Below are positions 53,528-62,385 of a stretch of 64,000 nt of DNA, piece by piece. The notes beneath the pieces are model-generated. The model had not been told where the DNA came from. It made no database searches and saw only the letters and a list, made by a program, of their open reading frames with translations. The first letter of the stretch is position 1, and each line of letters starts with the position of its first letter. Both the position numbers and the translations under genes were made by a program. Origin of the DNA: Acidimicrobiales bacterium (GTDB taxonomy: Bacteria > Actinomycetota > Acidimicrobiia > Acidimicrobiales > Iamiaceae); assembly GCA_035630295.1 (NCBI GenBank), contig DASQKY010000012.1:1-64000 (forward strand). Reading direction: 5' to 3'.

Positions 53528-54970
53528 GTGATCCCCCGACGACGGAACGTGCAGCCGACGGCGCCCCCCGCTCGCCGCGCCCCGGCCGTCGTCCTGGTGG
53601 CGGCGCTGGCCGCCGCCGTCCTGGCCGGGGACCCGGCGGCCGCCGCGCTGCCCGGGCCGGCCCGGGCCCCGGGCCCGCCGCCGGTCCAGGCCCCGGAGCC
53701 CGACGTGCCCCTGCCCACCAACCCGATCTCGCCCCGGTTGGACGACGTGGGGCTGGCCAGCGACGAGCTGGACAGCCGCCGGGGCGTCCTGGACGAGGCC
53801 CGGGACCGCCGCGACGCCGCCGTCCGCCACCGCAACGAGCTGCGCCAGCGGCTGGTCGACATCGCCGCCGAGCGGGCGGCCACCGTCACCGCCCTGGAGC
53901 AGCGCCGGGCCGAGGAGGCCCAGCGGGGCGAGGAGCGGGCCGCCGCCGTCCGAGCCCACCGGCAGCGCGCAGCCGAGGCCAAGGAGGCCGGGCTGCGCCT
54001 GGGGCGGGCCCAGGACCGCCTGCGGGGGCTGCTGGTCGACTCCTACATGTCGGGCTCGACCGCGGTGGCCGACGAGCTGGCCGCCCTGTCCGGCACCGGC
54101 GGGATCAACGACTCGCTGGTGCGCCTGACCCTGGGCGAGTCGACGGTGGCCGGCCGGGCCCGCGACGTCGAGCAGCTGACCGTGGCCCGGGACGACGCCC
54201 TGGCCGCCCGGGGCCGGGCCCTCGAAGCCCGCCGCCGGGCCGAGCAGGCCGAGCGGGACGCCATCGCCGCCCGCCGGGCCACCGAGCAGCACATCGCCGA
54301 CCTCGACGCCGAGGCCCGGCGCACGGTCGAGGACGAGGCCGTGGCGGCGGCCGACGTGCAGCGCCGCGAGGGCGAGGTCCTGGTGGCCCTGGACCGGTTG
54401 GGCCCGGCCCGGCTACGGGCCGACGTGGTGGGGCTCGACTTCCAGCTGGTGGCCCTCGACGCCTGGGTGAAGGCGGCCGACACCGCCCCCTGCCGCCTGG
54501 AGTGGTGGGCCCTGGCCGGCATCTCCAAGGTCGAGGGGCGCCACGGCACCTACGGGGGCGGCACCCTCACGGCCCGGGGCCGGCCCACCAGGGCCATCAT
54601 CGGGCCCCGCCTCGACGGCGGTCCCTTCGCGGTGGTGGGCGACAGCGACGGCGGGGCCTGGGACGGCGACGCGGCGTACGACCGGGCCGTGGGCCCCATG
54701 CAGTTCATCCCCTCGACGTGGCGGGCGTGGTCCCGCGACGGCGACGGCGACGGCACCGCCGACCCCCAGTCGTTCTACGACGCCACCGCGGCGGCCGCCG
54801 CCTACCTGTGCGCCGGGCGCAGCGACCTGACCGACGAGGCCCAGCTGCGGGCCGGCTACTTCTCCTACAACCACTCGGGGGCCTACGTGGAGGCCGTGCT
54901 GGCCGAGGCCCGCCGCTACCAGGCCGCCCTCACCGTGCCGGCGGTGCCGCCGGCCCCCGCGGGGGGCTAG
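53528..54970 (+). CDS. Secreted coiled-coil protein with lytic transglycosylase-like domain
   Basis: The 480-residue protein has a cleavable-type signal (RRAPAVVLVAALAAAVLAG), then a long coiled coil (about 75-290, Arg/Glu/Ala heptads such as RAEQAERDAIAARRATEQ). The C-terminal domain is a MltB/SLT2-like fold: ISKVEGRHGTYGGGTL with the likely catalytic Glu, GPMQFIPSTWRAW, and a DGDGDGTADP calcium-like loop. It likely cleaves or remodels peptidoglycan outside the cell. GTG 53528 has GGAG at -9 and a TAGCGT hexamer about 32 nt upstream overlapping the rlmN stop codon, so this mRNA has a short leader. Confidence 0.88.
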   Translation: MIPRRRNVQPTAPPARRAPAVVLVAALAAAVLAGDPAAAALPGPARAPGPPPVQAPEPDVPLPTNPISPRLDDVGLASDELDSRRGVLDEARDRRDAAVRHRNELRQRLVDIAAERAATVTALEQRRAEEAQRGEERAAAVRAHRQRAAEAKEAGLRLGRAQDRLRGLLVDSYMSGSTAVADELAALSGTGGINDSLVRLTLGESTVAGRARDVEQLTVARDDALAARGRALEARRRAEQAERDAIAARRATEQHIADLDAEARRTVEDEAVAAADVQRREGEVLVALDRLGPARLRADVVGLDFQLVALDAWVKAADTAPCRLEWWALAGISKVEGRHGTYGGGTLTARGRPTRAIIGPRLDGGPFAVVGDSDGGAWDGDAAYDRAVGPMQFIPSTWRAWSRDGDGDGTADPQSFYDATAAAAAYLCAGRSDLTDEAQLRAGYFSYNHSGAYVEAVLAEARRYQAALTVPAVPPAPAGG

Positions 54971-55737
54971 CGGACCAGGACGGTGAGGTCCTCGGCCCGC
55001 ACCGCGTCGACCAGGTGCTCCCCCGGGGCCACCTCGGAGCCGGGCCACACCACCGAGCGCACCACACGGGCCCCCTCGCCCACCACCGCGCCCACCCCCA
55101 CCACGCTGCCACCCCCCGACCAGTCCCGGTTGGCGGCCAGGTAGTCGGCCGGGGTGCCGCAGTCCACGAACGGCCCGTCGTGGACGGCCAGGTCGAGGGT
55201 GCCGGCCAGGCGGGCCGCCCGCCAGGCCACCTCGTAGAGGCCCGAGGGCTCGGTCCCCAGGGGCGCCACCGCGGCCCACGGCATGAGGGCGGCCCCGCAG
55301 TAGCGGAGGGGTCCGAAGTCGCCCCGGGCGGCATCCACCACGCACAGCAGGCGGGTGCGCTCGCCGTCCCAGCCGGCCACGAACGGGCCCAGGTCGGCGG
55401 GCAGCCAGGCGTCGGCGTTGGTGACCAGCACGGGGCGACCGTCGACCCACTCCCTCAGCAGCCCCAGCGCCCCGGCCGTGCCCCGGGCCTGCCCCTCCTC
55501 GACCGAGACGTGCACGGCGGCGCCGGCCCGGGCCAGGTGGGCCTCCATGGCCTCGCGGCCGTGGTGCACGTTGACCGCCACCGGCGCCCCGGCCACGGCC
55601 GCCACCCGGGCCACGGCGTGGTCGACCAGGGGCCGATCCCCGACCGGGCACAGGGCCTTGGGGCGGCGCCGGGTCAGGGGCCGCAGACGGGTCCCGGCTC
55701 CGGCGGCCAGGACGACGGCTGCCAGACTGTCAGCCAT
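54967..55737 (-). CDS. Sugar-phosphate nucleotidyltransferase
   Basis: The 256-residue enzyme has the signature of NDP-sugar pyrophosphorylases: AAVVLAAGAGTRLRPLTRRRPKALCPVGDRPL, whose Arg and Lys bind the nucleotide triphosphate, then VLVTNADAWLP with the metal Asp and a C-terminal beta-helix-like tail (VVGVGAVVGEGARVV). It probably makes a GDP- or dTDP-activated sugar; the specific sugar is not clear. ATG 55737 shares its CATG with the divergent gene start. No -10 hexamer of the usual kind precedes it; a TTG start at 55758 is an alternative. Stop overlaps the transglycosylase gene end. Confidence 0.88.
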   Translation of the reverse strand: MADSLAAVVLAAGAGTRLRPLTRRRPKALCPVGDRPLVDHAVARVAAVAGAPVAVNVHHGREAMEAHLARAGAAVHVSVEEGQARGTAGALGLLREWVDGRPVLVTNADAWLPADLGPFVAGWDGERTRLLCVVDAARGDFGPLRYCGAALMPWAAVAPLGTEPSGLYEVAWRAARLAGTLDLAVHDGPFVDCGTPADYLAANRDWSGGGSVVGVGAVVGEGARVVRSVVWPGSEVAPGEHLVDAVRAEDLTVLVR

Positions 55738-56083
55738 GCCCTTGCACCGGTGGAGCAACCAGTCCCTCCCGCAGACCCTGCAGATCGGGATGTTCCTGCT
55801 CTACATCGACGCCGTCTTCGGCCTGTTCGGCAAGGTGTTCGTGTTCCCCGTCGGCACCGCCCTGGTCGTCGGCTCGGCGGCCGCCGGGCTGGGCATCGCC
55901 AACGAGCGCCGGTGGGGCTGGGTGCTGGGCGTGGTCGTCTCGGCCGTGGGCCTGCTCTTCGCCCTGCTCACCTTCGGCGTCGCCGGCCTCGACGCCGTGC
56001 TGGGCCTGCTGTTCGCCGGCGCCCAACTCGCCCTCCTGGTCCACCCGCAGAGCCGGAGGCACCAGAAGGTCTGGTTCTCCTAG
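55736..56083 (+). CDS. Small integral membrane protein, 115 aa
   Basis: The protein has four predicted membrane helices (QIGMFLLYIDAVFGLF, GTALVVGSAAAGLGIA, VLGVVVSAVGLLFALL, LDAVLGLLFAGAQLALLV) and a short basic C-terminus. No family is recognised. ATG 55736 follows CAGACT (55723-55728) by 7 nt. Its start codon overlaps that of the divergent nucleotidyltransferase by 2 nt, an unusual arrangement. A MaoC-type hydratase gene follows 27 nt downstream with its own hexamer. Confidence 0.75.
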   Translation: MPLHRWSNQSLPQTLQIGMFLLYIDAVFGLFGKVFVFPVGTALVVGSAAAGLGIANERRWGWVLGVVVSAVGLLFALLTFGVAGLDAVLGLLFAGAQLALLVHPQSRRHQKVWFS

Positions 56084-56110
56084 GCGGGCCACGTGGGCCA
56101 TGATGCCCCC

Positions 56111-56569
56111 ATGACCACGACGATCCAGGGCATCGCCGGCCTCGAGGAGCTGGTGGGCACCCACCTCGGCTACTCCGACCCCATCGAGATCACCCAAGAG
56201 CAGGTGAACACGTTCGCGGAGGCCACCGGCGACCACCAGTGGATCCACGTCGACCCGGAGCGGGCCAAGGCCGAGTCGCCCTTCGGCGGCCCCATCGCCC
56301 ACGGCTACCTCACCCTCTCGCTGGGACCGACCCTGGCCCCCCAGATCATGCGGGTCGAGGGCGTGGCCATGGGCGTCAACTACGGCTGCGACAAGGTGCG
56401 GTTCCCGTCGCCGGTCCCGGTCGGCGCCAAGCTCCGCCTCGGGGCCACCCTCGACGGGGTCGAGCGCATCGCCGGCGGGGCCCAGGTCTCGATGACCTTC
56501 ACCTTCGAGGTCGAGGGCGCGTCCAAGCCCTCCTGCGTGGCCAGCATCATCTTCCGCTACTACGAGTAG
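56111..56569 (+). CDS. MaoC-like (R)-specific enoyl-CoA hydratase
   Basis: The 152-residue hot-dog protein has the hydratase 2 motif FAEATGDHQWIHVDPERA with catalytic Asp and His, followed by GGPIAHGYLTLSL. It should hydrate trans-2-enoyl-CoA to (R)-3-hydroxyacyl-CoA. It lies before an acyl-CoA synthetase gene, suggesting a shared acyl-CoA pathway. ATG 56111 follows CATGAT (56099-56104) by 6 nt, which selects it over an upstream in-frame start at 56093. Confidence 0.93.
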   Translation: MTTTIQGIAGLEELVGTHLGYSDPIEITQEQVNTFAEATGDHQWIHVDPERAKAESPFGGPIAHGYLTLSLGPTLAPQIMRVEGVAMGVNYGCDKVRFPSPVPVGAKLRLGATLDGVERIAGGAQVSMTFTFEVEGASKPSCVASIIFRYYE

Positions 56570-56613
56570 GCGGATTCCCGCCCGGTCCGGGCCCCTGGCT
56601 ACCGTCACCGCGC

Positions 56614-58260
56614 ATGGCCGGGACGTGGAACCTGGCTGACCTCTTCGAGGCGGTGGTCGATCGGGTCGGCGAGCGCGAGGCGGTGGTCTCCCCCGCCACC
56701 CGGCTCTCCTACGCCGACCTGGACGAGCGGGCCAACCGGCTGGCCCACGTCCTGGCCGCCCACGGCGTGGCCCGGGGCGACCGGGTGGGCCTGGCCCTCC
56801 GCAACGGCCACGAGCACCTGGAGAGCCTGCTCGGCGCCTACAAGCTGGGGGCGGTGCCGTTCAACGTCAACTACCGCTACACGGCGGCGGAGATGGCCTA
56901 CCTGTTCGCCGACGCCCGGCCCCGGGTGGTGCTCCACGGGCCCGACCTGGGCGAGGCCGTCGAGCCGGCGGTGGCCGAGCGCCGGGCCGCCGGCGACGCG
57001 GTGACGCCGCTGGTGGGCCGGGGGGCGCCCCACGAGGAGCGGCTGGCGGGCGCGGACCCGGCCCGGCCCGACGGCGCCGGGCGCCGCGGGGACGACCTGT
57101 ACCTGCTCTACACCGGCGGCACCACCGGCATGCCCAAGGGCGTGGAGTGGCGCCACCAGGACATCGTGGTGGCGGCCATGGGCGCCGGCTCGGGGGCCAT
57201 GGTCGACGCCGGCCGCGCCCCGCGCCGGCCGGCCACGCCGGCCGCCATGGTCCAGCAGGCGGCGGCCGGACGCTCCCGCTGCCTGCCCGCCTCGCCGCTC
57301 ATCCACGGCACCGCCCAGTGGGTGGCCCTGGCCACGCTGCTGGCCGGGGGCACGGTCCTGACCATCCCCGACTCCACCTTCGACCCGGCCCAGCTCTGGG
57401 ACCACGCCGCGGCCGAGGCGGCCACGCTGGTCGTCATCGTGGGCGACGCCTTCGGCCGCCCTCTGGCCGACGCGCTGGCCGCCCACCCCGACCGTTGGGA
57501 GCTGGGCGCCCTGGTGGCCGTGGTCTCGGGCGGGGCCGTGCTGTCCCCGGCGGTGCGCGACGAGCTCAGCGCCCACCTCCCGTGGGCCGCCATCGTCGAC
57601 GGCTACGGCACCTCCGAGACCGGTGGCCAGGGCAACGCCGTGTGGTGGCCGGGCCGCCCGGCGGCCGAGCGCACCCGGTTCCCCCTGGGCGACCACACCG
57701 CCGTCCTCGACCACGAGGGCAGCCCCCTGGTGCCGGGCATCGACACCGGGCGCATCGGCCTCATCGCCCGCCGGGGCCACATCCCCCTGGGGTACCGCAA
57801 CGACCCGGTGCGCACGGCCCAGACCTTCCCGGTGCTCGACGGGGTGCGGTGGGCGGTGCCCGGCGACCTGGGCCGGGTGGAGGACGACGGCACCGTCACC
57901 CTGCTGGGCCGGGGGGCCAGCTCCATCAACACCGGCGGCGAGAAGGTCTTCCCCGACGAGGTGGAGGCCGTCCTCAAGGCCCACCCCACCGTCTTCGACG
58001 CCGCCGTGGTCGGCGTGCCCGACGAGCGGTGGGGCGAGCGGGTGACGGCGGTGGTGGCCCCGCGCGCCGGTGCCACCCTGGACCGGGCCGACCTGGAGGC
58101 CCACTGCCGCGACCACCTGGCCGCCTTCAAGGTGCCGCGCCGCCTGGTCGAGGTGGCCGCCGTGCGGCGCCTCCCCTCCGGCAAGGCCGACCACGCCTGG
58201 GTCCGGGCCGTGGCCCGCACCGGTCCCGCCCCGCGCGACGAGGCCCCCACCGGCTCCTGA
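56614..58260 (+). CDS. Acyl-CoA synthetase (AMP-forming)
   Basis: The 548-residue ANL-superfamily enzyme activates a carboxylic acid with ATP and CoA. Motifs: P-loop YTGGTTGMPKGV, DGYGTSETGG, GDLGRVEDDG, the hinge SINTGGEKVFPDEVE and the C-terminal catalytic Lys in PSGKADHAW. The middle region lacks a fatty-acid tunnel motif that I can assign, so substrate (fatty, steroid or aromatic acid) is open. It resembles FadD3/acyl-CoA synthetases found with MaoC hydratases. ATG 56614 follows TACCGT (56600-56605) by 8 nt. Confidence 0.92.
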   Translation: MAGTWNLADLFEAVVDRVGEREAVVSPATRLSYADLDERANRLAHVLAAHGVARGDRVGLALRNGHEHLESLLGAYKLGAVPFNVNYRYTAAEMAYLFADARPRVVLHGPDLGEAVEPAVAERRAAGDAVTPLVGRGAPHEERLAGADPARPDGAGRRGDDLYLLYTGGTTGMPKGVEWRHQDIVVAAMGAGSGAMVDAGRAPRRPATPAAMVQQAAAGRSRCLPASPLIHGTAQWVALATLLAGGTVLTIPDSTFDPAQLWDHAAAEAATLVVIVGDAFGRPLADALAAHPDRWELGALVAVVSGGAVLSPAVRDELSAHLPWAAIVDGYGTSETGGQGNAVWWPGRPAAERTRFPLGDHTAVLDHEGSPLVPGIDTGRIGLIARRGHIPLGYRNDPVRTAQTFPVLDGVRWAVPGDLGRVEDDGTVTLLGRGASSINTGGEKVFPDEVEAVLKAHPTVFDAAVVGVPDERWGERVTAVVAPRAGATLDRADLEAHCRDHLAAFKVPRRLVEVAAVRRLPSGKADHAWVRAVARTGPAPRDEAPTGS

Positions 58261-58267
58261 CCGGCCC

Positions 58268-58987
58268 TCAGCCCCCCGGCGCCCCCCGGGCCCGGAGGAC
58301 GACGGCGGCCGTGGGCCCGTCGAGGCTCGAGGCCCGCCGGTCGAGGCGGTAGCCGGCCGGGTGGTCGAAGGCGGCCAGGCCGGCCGGGTCGTCCAGGCCG
58401 GTGGCCACCAGGTGGCGGACCAGGGCCCCCTTCAGCAGCTTGTTCCAGTGGCTCACCGTGGCCCCCTCGGCGGTGACGAACCGGACCGTGATGCGCCGGG
58501 CCCAGGGCACCGCGCCCGGGTCCCACGCCGCGGCGTGCTCGGCCGGGAGCAGATCCCACACCACCCGGCGGGCCAGGCGGTCGGCCAGGGCGGCGGTGAG
58601 CCGGGGCCGCCACCAGGTGGAGAGCCGGCCCAGGGGGGCCAGGCGGGCGCCCATCTCCAGCCGGTGGTCGGGCACGGGGTCGGCCGGGGCCACCACCCCG
58701 CCCAGGCCGGAGAAGACGAGGGCGGTGGCCCGCAGCCGCCGCCGGGCCGGGGCCGGCAGCGAGCCGGGGTCCAGCTCCCGGTACAGCACCCCCGCGTAGC
58801 GCTCCAGCGCCGGCCGGGTGGGCGCCGCGGCCACGGCCCGGCCGCCCGGGTCGAGGGCGGCCAGGACCTCGGCCCGGGCCCCGTCCAGCTCGGGCAGGGC
58901 CCCCGCGCCGGGCTGCCACGGCGGGCCCGACCCGCCGGGGGCGGTGGCCTTGGACGGCGGCAGGAGGATGGCGAAGGCGCGGGCCAC
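58268..58987 (-). CDS. yaaA: YaaA-family peroxide stress protein
   Basis: The 239-residue DUF328 protein begins AFAILLPPSKA, has ALERYAGVLYRELD, ALVFSGLGGVV and ends with SHWNKLLKGALVRHL, all typical of YaaA, which limits iron-driven oxidative damage and binds DNA in E. coli. GTG 58987 follows CAGGAT (58996-59001) by 8 nt. It lies between the acyl-CoA synthetase (convergent, 7 nt apart) and menG (divergent). Confidence 0.88.
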   Translation of the reverse strand: MARAFAILLPPSKATAPGGSGPPWQPGAGALPELDGARAEVLAALDPGGRAVAAAPTRPALERYAGVLYRELDPGSLPAPARRRLRATALVFSGLGGVVAPADPVPDHRLEMGARLAPLGRLSTWWRPRLTAALADRLARRVVWDLLPAEHAAAWDPGAVPWARRITVRFVTAEGATVSHWNKLLKGALVRHLVATGLDDPAGLAAFDHPAGYRLDRRASSLDGPTAAVVLRARGAPGG

Positions 58988-59057
58988 GGCGGCCGATCCT
59001 GGCACGGGCGCCCCCCCGGTCCGTCGCCGGCCCGGGCCCGCCCGTATCCTCGCCGTC

Positions 59058-59816
59058 GTGAGCACCCCCGTCACCCGCTCGGGCCGCCCGCTGTCCCGCG
59101 GCGCCCTGCCCGACGCCGACCACCTGCCCACCGGCGAGGAGAAGGTCCGGGCCGTGCGGGCCATGTTCGACACCATCGCCCCCCGCTACGACCTGGTGAA
59201 CCGGGTCATGACCTTCCGCATGGACGTCGGGTGGCGACGGCGCAGCGTCCGGGCCCTGGCCCTGCCGGCCGGCTCGCGGGTGCTGGACCTGGCCTGCGGC
59301 ACCGGCGACCTGTGCACCGAGCTGGTGCGCTCCGGCCACCGGCCCGTGGGGGTCGACCTGTCGTTCGGGATGCTGGTGGCGGCCCGGACCCGGGCCCCGC
59401 TGGTCCACGCCGACGTCCTCGGCCTCCCGGTGCCCGACGGGGCCGTCGACGGGGTCACCTGCGGGTTCGCCCTGCGCAACCTGGAGGACCTGCCCCGCTT
59501 CTTCACCGAGCTGGCCCGGGTGGTGCGACCCGGCGGGCGCATCGCCCTGTTGGAGGTGGCCGAGCCCCCCAACCCGCTGCTCCGGTGGGGTCACGGCCTG
59601 TACTTCGGGAAGGTGGTGCCCCGCATCGGGGGGCTGCTGTCGGACCCGGCGGCCTACCGCTACCTGCCCCGGTCGGTGTCGTACCTGCCCTCCGGCGACC
59701 GGATGCTGGGGATGCTGGACCAGGTCGGCTTCGGCCAGGCCCGCCACGACCTCCTGTCGGTGGGCATCGCCCGCCTGGTCACCGCCACCCGCCTGCCGCC
59801 CGACGGGGCCCGGTGA
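59058..59816 (+). CDS. menG: Demethylmenaquinone methyltransferase
   Basis: The 252-residue SAM methyltransferase of the UbiE/MenG family performs the last step of menaquinone synthesis. It has FDTIAPRYDLVNRVMTF, the SAM loop VLDLACGTGDL, GVDLSFGML, CGFALRNLEDL and LLEVAEPP. Given the menF neighbour and no ubiquinone genes, menaquinone is the likely product. GTG 59058 follows TATCCT (59045-59050) by 7 nt. Its stop overlaps the menF start (GTGA). Confidence 0.95.
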   Translation: MSTPVTRSGRPLSRGALPDADHLPTGEEKVRAVRAMFDTIAPRYDLVNRVMTFRMDVGWRRRSVRALALPAGSRVLDLACGTGDLCTELVRSGHRPVGVDLSFGMLVAARTRAPLVHADVLGLPVPDGAVDGVTCGFALRNLEDLPRFFTELARVVRPGGRIALLEVAEPPNPLLRWGHGLYFGKVVPRIGGLLSDPAAYRYLPRSVSYLPSGDRMLGMLDQVGFGQARHDLLSVGIARLVTATRLPPDGAR

Positions 59817-61054
59817 CCGCCCCGGCCCCGGCCGGCGGGCGCCTGGTGGCCCGCACCACCCGCCTGGACGTGGCCCCCGAGCCCCTGGCCGTGGCCGGGG
59901 GCGACGGCCTGCTGTTCAGCGCCCCGGGGGGCGAGGCGCTGGCCGGCCGGGGCGAGGCGGCCCGGGTCCGGCCCGAGGACGCCGCCGCCCTGCTGGGCGC
60001 GGCCCGGGTCGAGGACCCGGTGGGCCGGCCCGGCACCGGCCCCGTGGCCCTGGGCGCCCTGCCCTTCCACCCCGACGAGGCCGGCGCCCTGGTGGTGCCG
60101 GCCCTGGTGGTGGGCCGGGCCCCCGACGGGACGGCCTGGGTGACGACGGTGGGCACCGAGGACGCCCCGCCCGCCGACCCGGCCACCCTCGACGGCGCCC
60201 GGCTCCGGGCTCCCGACGTGCGGGGCCCCGGGCCCGGCTCGTTCGCGGTGGAGAGCGCCCGGTCGCCGTCGGACTGGTGCGGCGCGGTGGCCGAGGCCAC
60301 GGCCCGCATCCGGGCCGGTGGGCTGGACAAGGTGGTGCTGGCCCGCGAGGTCCGGGTCACCGCCGATGCCCCCTTCGACCTGGCCGCCGTGCTGCGCCGC
60401 CTGGCCCTCGGGTTCCCCGGTTGCCACCTGTGGTCCGTCGACGGGTTCGTGGGGGCCAGCCCCGAGCTGCTGGTGGGCCGGGACGGCGACCGGGTCCGGT
60501 CCCAGCCCATGGCCGGCACCGCCCCCCGGCGGGGTGACCCGGTGGCCGACGCCGACGCCGTGGCCGGCCTGCTGGCCTCGCCCTCGTACCGGCACGAGCA
60601 CCAGGTCACCATCGACGCCGTGTACGACGCCCTGGTGCCGTTCTGCTCCTTCCTGGACTTCGAGGCCGAGCCGTCGGTGGTGGCCCTGCCCAACGTGACC
60701 CACCTGGCCACCACGGTGTCGGGGGTGCTGTCGTCGCCCCCGGCCTCGGTGCTGGACCTGGTGGCCGCCCTCCACCCCACCCCGGCGGTGTGCGGGCGGC
60801 CGCGGGCCGCGGCCCTGGCCGCCATCGCCGAGCTGGAGGGCTTCGCCCGGGGGCCCTACGCCGGGGCCGTGGGCTGGACCGACCGCCACGGCAACGGCAC
60901 CTGGGCCGTGGCCATCCGCAGCGCGGTGGTGGACGGGGCCGAGGCCCGGGTGTTCGGCGGCAACGGCATCGTGGCCGACAGCGATCCCCCCACCGAGCTC
61001 ATCGAGACCCGGGCCAAGCTCCAGGCCATGCTCTCGGTCCTGGTCCGGCCCTGA
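59813..61054 (+). CDS. menF: Isochorismate synthase
   Basis: The 413-residue chorismate-utilising enzyme converts chorismate to isochorismate for menaquinone (or a siderophore). The C-terminal catalytic domain has GLDKVVLAREV, FVGASPELLV, SQPMAGTAPR, LHPTPAVCGRPR, EGFARGPYAGAVGW and VFGGNGIVADSDP. A catalytic Lys/Glu pair and the Mg2+ Glu residues are in place. The N-terminal 130 residues are diverged, as usual. Its GTG overlaps the menG stop, so menG and menF are coupled; menD is 1.3 kb away on the other strand. Confidence 0.93.
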   Translation: MTAPAPAGGRLVARTTRLDVAPEPLAVAGGDGLLFSAPGGEALAGRGEAARVRPEDAAALLGAARVEDPVGRPGTGPVALGALPFHPDEAGALVVPALVVGRAPDGTAWVTTVGTEDAPPADPATLDGARLRAPDVRGPGPGSFAVESARSPSDWCGAVAEATARIRAGGLDKVVLAREVRVTADAPFDLAAVLRRLALGFPGCHLWSVDGFVGASPELLVGRDGDRVRSQPMAGTAPRRGDPVADADAVAGLLASPSYRHEHQVTIDAVYDALVPFCSFLDFEAEPSVVALPNVTHLATTVSGVLSSPPASVLDLVAALHPTPAVCGRPRAAALAAIAELEGFARGPYAGAVGWTDRHGNGTWAVAIRSAVVDGAEARVFGGNGIVADSDPPTELIETRAKLQAMLSVLVRP

Positions 61055-61060
61055 CCGTCC

Positions 61061-61119
61061 TGACCGGAGCTGGCCCGACCGGATCAGGCCCAACCGGAGC
61101 GGGCCTGGCCGGATCGGCC
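61061..61119 (+). repeat. Four imperfect ~15-bp tandem repeats after menF
   Basis: Units at 61061-61075, 61076-61090, 61091-61105 and 61106-61119 share the core CCGGA followed by GGCC. They fill the gap between the menF stop and the convergent amidohydrolase stop (61122). No T-rich terminator is present. Confidence 0.65.
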
Positions 61120-61121
61120 CC

Positions 61122-62330
61122 TCAGGCGGCCAGGGGGGCGGCGGCCGAGCCCATGAGGTCGCGCAGGTTGTCGCAGTAGAAGCGCCGGCGGACCTCCTCC
61201 GAGGCGTCGCCCAGCGAGGCCTCGAAGCGCTCGATGGGCCGGCGCCCGCCCTCCACGTGGGGGTAGTCGGAGGAGAACAGGCACACCTCGGCGCCGGACT
61301 GCTCGATGATCCACCCGACGTCCTCGGTGGGGTACGGCGTGGCCCGCACCTGGCGCCGGACGTACTCGGTGGGCCGCAGCGACAGGGCCCGGAGGCGCTC
61401 CTCGTGGCGGCCGAAGGCCTCGAAGGCCGACTCCATCTGCCGGGTCCACGACGGCACCCAGACGGCCCCCTGCTCGATCACCCCGAAGCGCAGGTCGGGG
61501 AACCGCTCCAGCACCCCGTCGAAGATCATGGTGGCCAGGGTCTGGGCCGGCGGGCCGGGGATGCCCATGTAGTCGACCGAGCGGAAGTTCTCCTCGCCGC
61601 CGTGGAAGTCGGGCGGGACCGGCAACCCGTTCTCGACGTACGCGGGATCGATGAGGTCGCCGGTGCCCCCCACGTGGAACACGATCGGCAGGCCGGCCTC
61701 CTGGGCCCGGGCCCACACCGGGTCGAGACCGACGTGGCTGGGCGAGTGGCCCGGCGGGCAGCCCGAGGCCACCAGCAGGGCGGCCGCCCCCATGGCGATG
61801 GCCTCCTCGGCCATGGCCGCGGCCCGGTCCAGGTCGACCAGCGGCACGTAGCAGGTGGGCAGGAGGCGATCATCCACCGAGCAGAACTCGACCATGCCCC
61901 GGTTGTGGGCCCGGGCCGTGCCGTAGGCCAGGTCCAGGTCGCCGCCGTGCTCCCAGTCCCGCAGGCGGCGGTTGTGGAAGGTGTTGAACACCAGCTGGCT
62001 GGAGAAGCCCAGCAGGTCCAGGGCCCGGGGCCGGTCCTCGGCCAGGAACGAGCCGGTGGCCGCGAAGTTCTTGCGCCGGATGATCTCGGCCTCCTCCTCG
62101 GCCCGGTAGGCGTCGGAGCGGTGGCGCTGGGCCAGCTGGTCGAAGGCGGCCCGGAGGTCGCGCTGCTGCGCCTCGGGGTCGCCGGTCTGGCGCAGCTCGT
62201 TGCCCCCCGGGTAGCGCAGGGGGGCGATGCGGTCCCGCACGTCCGGGTCGGCGTGGTCGCGCAGCCACGTCGGCGTCTCCATGATGTGGGCGTCGGCGTC
62301 GTGGACGATGCGCCCGCTGCTGTACGGCAT
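61122..62330 (-). CDS. Amidohydrolase family metal-dependent hydrolase/decarboxylase
   Basis: The 402-residue barrel protein is of the COG2159 amidohydrolase type (decarboxylase-like). The N-terminal IVHDADAHIMET supplies the D-x-H metal ligand region, FHVGGTGDLID a later His, and FSSDYPHVEGG the C-terminal Asp. The presence of SDYPH is typical of the ACMSD/LigW-related branch. Substrate unknown. ATG 62330 follows CAGACT (62338-62343) by 7 nt, favouring it over upstream in-frame start codons. It is the gene downstream of menD on the same strand but has its own promoter. Confidence 0.9.
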   Translation of the reverse strand: MPYSSGRIVHDADAHIMETPTWLRDHADPDVRDRIAPLRYPGGNELRQTGDPEAQQRDLRAAFDQLAQRHRSDAYRAEEEAEIIRRKNFAATGSFLAEDRPRALDLLGFSSQLVFNTFHNRRLRDWEHGGDLDLAYGTARAHNRGMVEFCSVDDRLLPTCYVPLVDLDRAAAMAEEAIAMGAAALLVASGCPPGHSPSHVGLDPVWARAQEAGLPIVFHVGGTGDLIDPAYVENGLPVPPDFHGGEENFRSVDYMGIPGPPAQTLATMIFDGVLERFPDLRFGVIEQGAVWVPSWTRQMESAFEAFGRHEERLRALSLRPTEYVRRQVRATPYPTEDVGWIIEQSGAEVCLFSSDYPHVEGGRRPIERFEASLGDASEEVRRRFYCDNLRDLMGSAAAPLAA

Positions 62331-62385
62331 GCCCGCCAGTCTGGCCACGCGGTCCCGCCCGTGCTCGGCACCCGGGCGGCGGGCC

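Noticed and set aside
56614-58260. Acyl-CoA synthetase as menE because menF, menG and menD are near
   Set aside because: It has its own promoter, pairs with a MaoC hydratase and is longer than typical MenE; no succinylbenzoate-specific feature was seen.
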